Shown here: positions 60,163 to 64,000 of the stretch, in pieces
Position numbering within the stretch: the stretch's first letter is position 1
Layout: the number at the start of each line of letters is the position of its first letter
Source of the DNA: CAZHNW01 sp942491575
GTDB lineage: Bacteria; Spirochaetota; UBA4802; UBA5550
Direction of reading: 5' to 3'
Length of the DNA: 64,000 nucleotides
NCBI GenBank assembly: GCA_942491575.1
Contig: CALOBT010000025.1
Location: 3,224,001 to 3,288,000, forward strand
The notes under the pieces: model-generated
The model's input: the letters and a program-made list of their open reading frames with translations, nothing else
Told to the model about the DNA's origin: nothing
Databases searched by the model: none
Made by a program: the position numbers and the translations under genes

Positions 60163-61623
60163 ATGAAATCAATAAACGTACAACTCAATATGGCATATTA
60201 TCCTATTATAATTCTGTTACTTTTAACGGCCCTTCCCCTTGTGGCTGCCAATCCCAAAAAATACAATCGTCTCGGGGTTGAACTGGGGAAAAAGAAAAAA
60301 TACGATGAAGCGGTTAAAGAATTTAACAGGGCAATTAAGGTATATGATAAAGACTCTGCCATGACCTACCACAACAAGGGATGGGCCCATGAACTGCAGG
60401 GAAATACAGCCGAAGCGATAAAAAATTATAAAGAGGCCCTGCACAGAAATGAACGCCAGGTGGTTACCGGGGAAAAACTCGGCTTCCTCTACTATAAATC
60501 CGGTGACTATATAAATGCAGTCAAAGTTGGTGAGCACGTACTGAGAATCGATCCTAACAATAAAATCGTTCCAAAATGGTTAACTGATGCCTATTCCAAA
60601 AAGCTGCAACAGGAACGGGAGCTCCGTCTTAGAAAAAAAGGGGAAATAGTAGAAGATACCGCAGCAAAAAAGAAAAAAGAAAAAGATAAAAAAAAGGAAA
60701 TCCACCAGTGGGTGGTAGGAACCATTGATTATACCATCCGTACCGGTTACTATTTTTCAGGCAATAAGGGATATCGCTACATTTCAGATCCGGGATCGAT
60801 GGGCAATATCATGGAAACCATTTATGTTAGCTTTACTCCAATCAAAGCCTGGGAGTTTGTAGCAATAGCGGAAAATCCATGGCTTGGGGGACTTTCTCCA
60901 AATCTTTTAGTCCACAGGGAAATTTTCGAATCCATGTACTACCTGGGAAAATTCATGCTGGGAATTGGTTTCCTGTTTAATCATCATGAGGGAAATTTTA
61001 ATTATTCGCGTAATCTGAGTGAATTTGATTTTAAAGTCGGTTTCCTTTTTGCCTACAATACTAAAAAAATGAATTTTAAGATCAAGTTGTATCCGCGCCT
61101 GATACCATTTGACGGAAAATCCAATACCGGTTATACCCTTGATACTGACATGTTCGGCTTCCGATTCACCTATACCGTGAATAAATTTTTCAAATACTAC
61201 ACATTATTGGACGCCCAGGATTTTTATTTCTTTGACCATACAACGCCACAGTCCAATTATTATGGGGTATATGATATTGGCATCGGTGTTTCACTCGGCA
61301 ACATCAGTCGCAGCAATACCGGATTCGCATGGAAAATGGCAATTGAATACCGACAGCGCTTTTATCTGATGGATCTTGGAAATACAGATCCATATTCCTA
61401 TACACCTAACGGCCAGGGATGGTTCGGCATGGATATGGGCAAGTGGGTAAAGGGAAATCCCTTCTCAGGATTCAGGGCCCTCGGATACGAACTATCCTTT
61501 CGTGTTGATGAACAGATTCTGCCATACCTGTTTCTGTATCAAAAAATTATCATAGAAATGGGAGATCCCAACGAGGATCATCATGAATTCAATTTTAAAA
61601 TTGGCGTTGGAGGAATGTATTAA
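60163..61623 (+). CDS. TPR protein with C-terminal outer-membrane barrel
   Basis: The protein has 486 residues. A signal peptide runs to about residue 29 (LLLLTALPLVAA). Three or four TPR units lie at about 35-145 (KYDEAVKEFNRAIKVYDKDS, TYHNKGWAHELQGNTAEAIK). A charged linker (about 150-183) precedes a strand-rich C-terminal part with repeated aromatic strands to about residue 486 (YTIRTGYYFSGNKGYRYI), ending GVGGMY. The exact start is unsure because AGGAG is far upstream. It may be an envelope scaffold. It ends 2 nt before the IMPase gene. Confidence 0.8.
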   Translation: MKSINVQLNMAYYPIIILLLLTALPLVAANPKKYNRLGVELGKKKKYDEAVKEFNRAIKVYDKDSAMTYHNKGWAHELQGNTAEAIKNYKEALHRNERQVVTGEKLGFLYYKSGDYINAVKVGEHVLRIDPNNKIVPKWLTDAYSKKLQQERELRLRKKGEIVEDTAAKKKKEKDKKKEIHQWVVGTIDYTIRTGYYFSGNKGYRYISDPGSMGNIMETIYVSFTPIKAWEFVAIAENPWLGGLSPNLLVHREIFESMYYLGKFMLGIGFLFNHHEGNFNYSRNLSEFDFKVGFLFAYNTKKMNFKIKLYPRLIPFDGKSNTGYTLDTDMFGFRFTYTVNKFFKYYTLLDAQDFYFFDHTTPQSNYYGVYDIGIGVSLGNISRSNTGFAWKMAIEYRQRFYLMDLGNTDPYSYTPNGQGWFGMDMGKWVKGNPFSGFRALGYELSFRVDEQILPYLFLYQKIIIEMGDPNEDHHEFNFKIGVGGMY

Positions 61624-61625
61624 GC

Positions 61626-62411
61626 ATGCTTAAAGAAATTACAGACTTTGCAGAGGAGATTTCCCGTGAGGCGGGAAGCCTTCTCTTATCAGGTTTTCGT
61701 TCCGACACTACAGAAATATCATATAAAAGCAGGACAAACCTCGTAACCAATATGGATCGAGCTTCAGAAGAATTTCTTTTTAATGCAGTCAACGATCGTT
61801 TCCCAAAGCACAGCATTATAGCTGAAGAAGGAAGTAGAAAGGATACTGCCGATAATTTCACCTGGTACATTGATCCCCTCGACGCTACCAATAATTACGC
61901 ACACGGCCTCCCTATCTTCTGTGTTTCCATCGGTATTTACTCTCGGGAGCTTGACCGCGTTGCCGCCGGTGTAATATATGATCCACTCCACGATGAACTC
62001 TTCAGGGCTCACCATAAGGGAGGGGCCTTTCTAAATGGAAATCCAATTTCCGTTTCCGGAATCGATGAGATGGGCATATCCGTCCTGGCAACAGGTTTTC
62101 CTTATGAAAAAGAAGACCCGGAAAAAAATAACCTCAAACAGTTTATAAATGTTTTACCAAACGTTCAGGGGATGCGCCGTATGGGTTCCGCTGCCATCGA
62201 CCTTGCTTATGTCGCATGCGGCCGGTTGGACGGCTACTGGGAACCGGAACTGCAACCATGGGATATGGCGGCAGGTGCCATAATTGTTGAAGAGGCGGGT
62301 GGCACCGTAACAGCGTATAACGGCCGTAAGTTTGACCCTGAAATCGCTGAAATTATCGCAACTAACGGAAAAATTCATATATCACTTATTGACATACTTG
62401 CCTCTGTATAG
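61626..62411 (+). CDS. Inositol-monophosphatase family protein
   Basis: The protein has 261 residues. Metal ligands are at Glu67/Glu68 (IIAEEGS), Asp83-Pro-Leu-Asp86 (WYIDPLDATNNYAHG) and the C-terminal WDMAAGAIIVEEAGG. The family hydrolyses inositol phosphates or related sugar phosphates with Mg2+. The usual DPLDGT reads DPLDAT here. It lies 2 nt after the TPR gene and is probably co-transcribed. Its 3' end carries a strong promoter for the next gene. Confidence 0.92.
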   Translation: MLKEITDFAEEISREAGSLLLSGFRSDTTEISYKSRTNLVTNMDRASEEFLFNAVNDRFPKHSIIAEEGSRKDTADNFTWYIDPLDATNNYAHGLPIFCVSIGIYSRELDRVAAGVIYDPLHDELFRAHHKGGAFLNGNPISVSGIDEMGISVLATGFPYEKEDPEKNNLKQFINVLPNVQGMRRMGSAAIDLAYVACGRLDGYWEPELQPWDMAAGAIIVEEAGGTVTAYNGRKFDPEIAEIIATNGKIHISLIDILASV

Positions 62412-62417
62412 TATACT
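62389..62417 (+). promoter_or_regulatory. Strong sigma-70 promoter inside the IMPase 3' end
   Basis: TTGACA (62389-62394), a 17-bp spacer and TATACT (62412-62417) form a near-consensus promoter 33 nt before the DUF3024 gene. Confidence 0.8.
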
Positions 62418-62449
62418 CGGTTATACAAAAAACTAACCGGGGTGTTGTT

Positions 62450-62794
62450 ATGGCTTTACCACAGAGAGTTAAAAGTACGGCCGAGCAAAAGCTCGCCACC
62501 TATTGTTTCAATTGTGTACCTGAGAGTGAGATTGAGGCCAACATGGTAGGCTTCAAAATCAGGGGGGACAACATAACACTTTATGAACATTTAAAAAGTG
62601 ATTATGATCCTGAAGAATCTAATAACTTTAAAGTTGCTCAATTCCGCTACAACCAGAATAAACGTACATGGTCTCTTTATTGGGCGGATCGCCGTGAAAA
62701 ATGGCACCAGTACAGTGAAGTGAAACCGACAAAAAATATTGATGATCTCCTCGATGAAATAGATCAGGACCCTGAAATGGTTTTCTGGGGCTAA
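62450..62794 (+). CDS. DUF3024 family protein
   Basis: The protein has 114 residues with GGGGTG before the ATG. It matches the DUF3024 pattern: GFKIRGDNITLYEHL, then FKVAQFRYNQNKRTWSLYWA, DRREKWHQYS, and the end LLDEIDQDPEMVFWG. The family is of unknown function. Cys19 and Cys22 (YCFNCV) form a CxxC pair that could bind metal. It is transcribed from its own near-consensus promoter and may read through into xseA, 62 nt downstream. Confidence 0.83.
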   Translation: MALPQRVKSTAEQKLATYCFNCVPESEIEANMVGFKIRGDNITLYEHLKSDYDPEESNNFKVAQFRYNQNKRTWSLYWADRREKWHQYSEVKPTKNIDDLLDEIDQDPEMVFWG

Positions 62795-62856
62795 TATTTT
62801 TTTATTGAAATATTTCTGGTACTCACGTCATTATCCATTGCATAATGCAGGTGGAT

Positions 62857-64000
62857 ATGGACGAAAAAATATTTACAGTCACTGAGCTGACACGGAAAAT
62901 CAAAAATACCCTTGAACAGCATGATGCCTTTTCAGGCATCTGGCTGAAGGGTGAAATTTACAACCTCACTTACCACTCTTCGGGGCATATTTATTTTACA
63001 CTTAAAGATGATAATGCCCTGATTTCCATTACCTATTTCAAGTACGCAAATAAAAACCTGAAATTCCGTCTTGAGGAAGGAATGAGTGTTTTTGCCTTTG
63101 GAGGAATCTCCGTTTTTGAGAAACGGGGTTCCTACCAGTTTAATGTTACCGCTGTTAAGCTTGAGGGAGAGGGAGAACTCCAAAAAAGAATCGAACAGCT
63201 GAAGAAAAAACTTACAGAGGAAGGAATATTCAATCCCGAAAGCAAGAAAAAACTTCCTTTTTTACCTAAACGCATCGGCGTAGTAACCTCCCCGACAGGG
63301 GCTGCCATTCAGGACATCATTAAGGTTGCACTTCGCCGATATCCAACCATTGAAATTCTCCTGGCACCGGCAAAAGTCCAAGGGGAAGACGCCGCTCCCA
63401 CAATAGTTCGCGGTATCAAAGAATTGAACAATCCCCTTCACGACATTGATATTATTATAGCCGGCAGGGGAGGAGGTTCCTTTGAAGACCTGATGCCTTT
63501 CAACGAGGAGCCCGTGGTCCGCGCCTATTTTGAAAGCAGGGTCCCCATTATATCCGCCGTGGGTCACCAGATCGACCATCCCCTCAGTGACGATGCAGCT
63601 GATGCCGCAGCACCGACACCGTCAGCAGCGGCAGAAATGGCTATTCCGGTAAGACAGGAAATAATTGATGAAACAAACCACCTCATGGAGCGCTGTGAAA
63701 ATGCCCTTCAGTCAAAAATTAACCTCTCACGAACAATTCTGGAAAATATTTCAAACAGAAGAATTTTTCTGGATCCGATGGAACTGGTAAACAGCAAAGA
63801 ACTTCTTCTTCGGGAATATGAACAGTCAATCCTGAACATTATGAAAGAGACCGTCTCAACAAAAAGAGAAAACCTTCTCTCCATTCCTGATATTTCCAGG
63901 CTAATAAAAAATCACCTTAATTCTGTACGGCATCGATATGAAATGGGCCTGCAGGCCCTTGATCAACTGTCTCCCCTTCAGGTTATGAAGCGTGGTTATT
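62857..64000 (+). CDS. xseA: Exodeoxyribonuclease VII large subunit (cut by window edge)
   Basis: The frame runs open from ATG 62857 (AGGTGG just upstream) to the window edge, 381 codons. The N-terminal OB domain has IWLKGEIYNLTYHSSGHIYFTLK. The XseA core carries RIGVVTSPTGAAIQDII, IIIAGRGGGSFEDLMPFNEE and AVGHQIDHPLSDDAADAA, with TPSAAAE next. The long coiled region has begun. It digests single-stranded DNA with XseB, whose gene is not in view. A shorter in-frame ATG at 62844 is less well placed. Confidence 0.94.
   Translation, partial: MDEKIFTVTELTRKIKNTLEQHDAFSGIWLKGEIYNLTYHSSGHIYFTLKDDNALISITYFKYANKNLKFRLEEGMSVFAFGGISVFEKRGSYQFNVTAVKLEGEGELQKRIEQLKKKLTEEGIFNPESKKKLPFLPKRIGVVTSPTGAAIQDIIKVALRRYPTIEILLAPAKVQGEDAAPTIVRGIKELNNPLHDIDIIIAGRGGGSFEDLMPFNEEPVVRAYFESRVPIISAVGHQIDHPLSDDAADAAAPTPSAAAEMAIPVRQEIIDETNHLMERCENALQSKINLSRTILENISNRRIFLDPMELVNSKELLLREYEQSILNIMKETVSTKRENLLSIPDISRLIKNHLNSVRHRYEMGLQALDQLSPLQVMKRGY

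Noticed and set aside
1..64000. tRNA, rRNA, CRISPR arrays, insertion sequences, prophage
   Set aside because: No tRNA T-loop with a fitting acceptor stem, no rRNA, no regular direct repeats and no transposase or phage gene was seen by eye; tRNAscan-SE and CRISPR finders were not run.

Overview
The window looks like chromosomal DNA of a free-living or environmental diderm, most likely a spirochaete (Spirochaetota), although no rRNA or marker gene here proves it. Pointers are ispD followed by a DUF4416 gene, small lipoproteins and outer-membrane barrel proteins with weak database-type signatures, a Borrelia DUF3996-like protein, AraC regulators fused to membrane domains, and many acyl-CoA and TetR genes. 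The DNA is moderately AT-rich. The fatty-acid genes (about 13.8-32 kb) are visibly richer in GC than the AT-rich stretches at about 40.6-44.8 kb and 53.2-54.2 kb. I found no rRNA, tRNA, CRISPR array, transposase or prophage gene.

Layout. 1-2.3 kb: an envelope-stress type operon on the minus strand (two Spy/CpxP-like periplasmic proteins, a SHOCT protein, an ECF sigma factor, a one-pass anti-sigma candidate and a cut-off membrane protein), with an ECF-like promoter in front. 2.4-6.8 kb: mntP, two outer-membrane barrel candidates, then a second ECF sigma/FecR pair divergent from a small exported coiled-coil protein. 6.8-11.6 kb: an orphan OppF-type ATPase, an exported protein, an AraC receptor-regulator and an OFA-family transporter. 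11.8-32.2 kb: a large acyl-CoA catabolic region with three TetR regulators. It holds an NrfD membrane protein behind a double palindromic operator, an AMP-forming acyl-CoA ligase, a crotonase, a hybrid histidine kinase, the operon ADP-forming acyl-CoA synthetase-etfB-etfA-SDR, and the run histidine phosphatase-acyl-CoA dehydrogenase-TetR-APH-like kinase-amidohydrolase-SDR. A TetR and a GMC oxidoreductase behind a 54-bp palindrome close it.

32.2-40.5 kb: a gene-free interval with a dense array of small hairpins, then the cytochrome c maturation operon ccmABCDEF (including a 36-codon ccmD and a CxxxY-type ccmE), ispD, a DUF4416 gene and an unidentified multi-spanning membrane protein. 40.6-49.8 kb: a frameshifted methyltransferase, an AraC membrane regulator, an esterase lipoprotein, a hemolysin III protein, two tandem Tat-exported sulfatases and another AraC membrane regulator. 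50-64 kb: a beta-propeller lipoprotein, a REC-STAS-like response regulator, an AbrB-type protein, an exported archaemetzincin, a multi-cysteine iron-sulfur protein, a YigZ homologue, pyrF with a macrodomain gene, a TPR/outer-membrane protein, an inositol-monophosphatase homologue, a DUF3024 gene and the start of xseA.

How the genes fit together. Ligases make acyl-CoAs. The dehydrogenase, crotonase and SDRs modify them, and the ETF pair carries electrons away. The acyl-CoA dehydrogenase next to an APH-like kinase resembles a split version of the ACAD10/ACAD11 and LvaA/LvaC systems that process 4-hydroxyacyl-CoAs through a phosphorylated intermediate, so growth on hydroxy- or keto-acids is a reasonable inference. 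The most unusual non-coding features are the hairpin array (32.43-32.74 kb) and the two long TetR-type palindromes at 12.5 and 32.2 kb.
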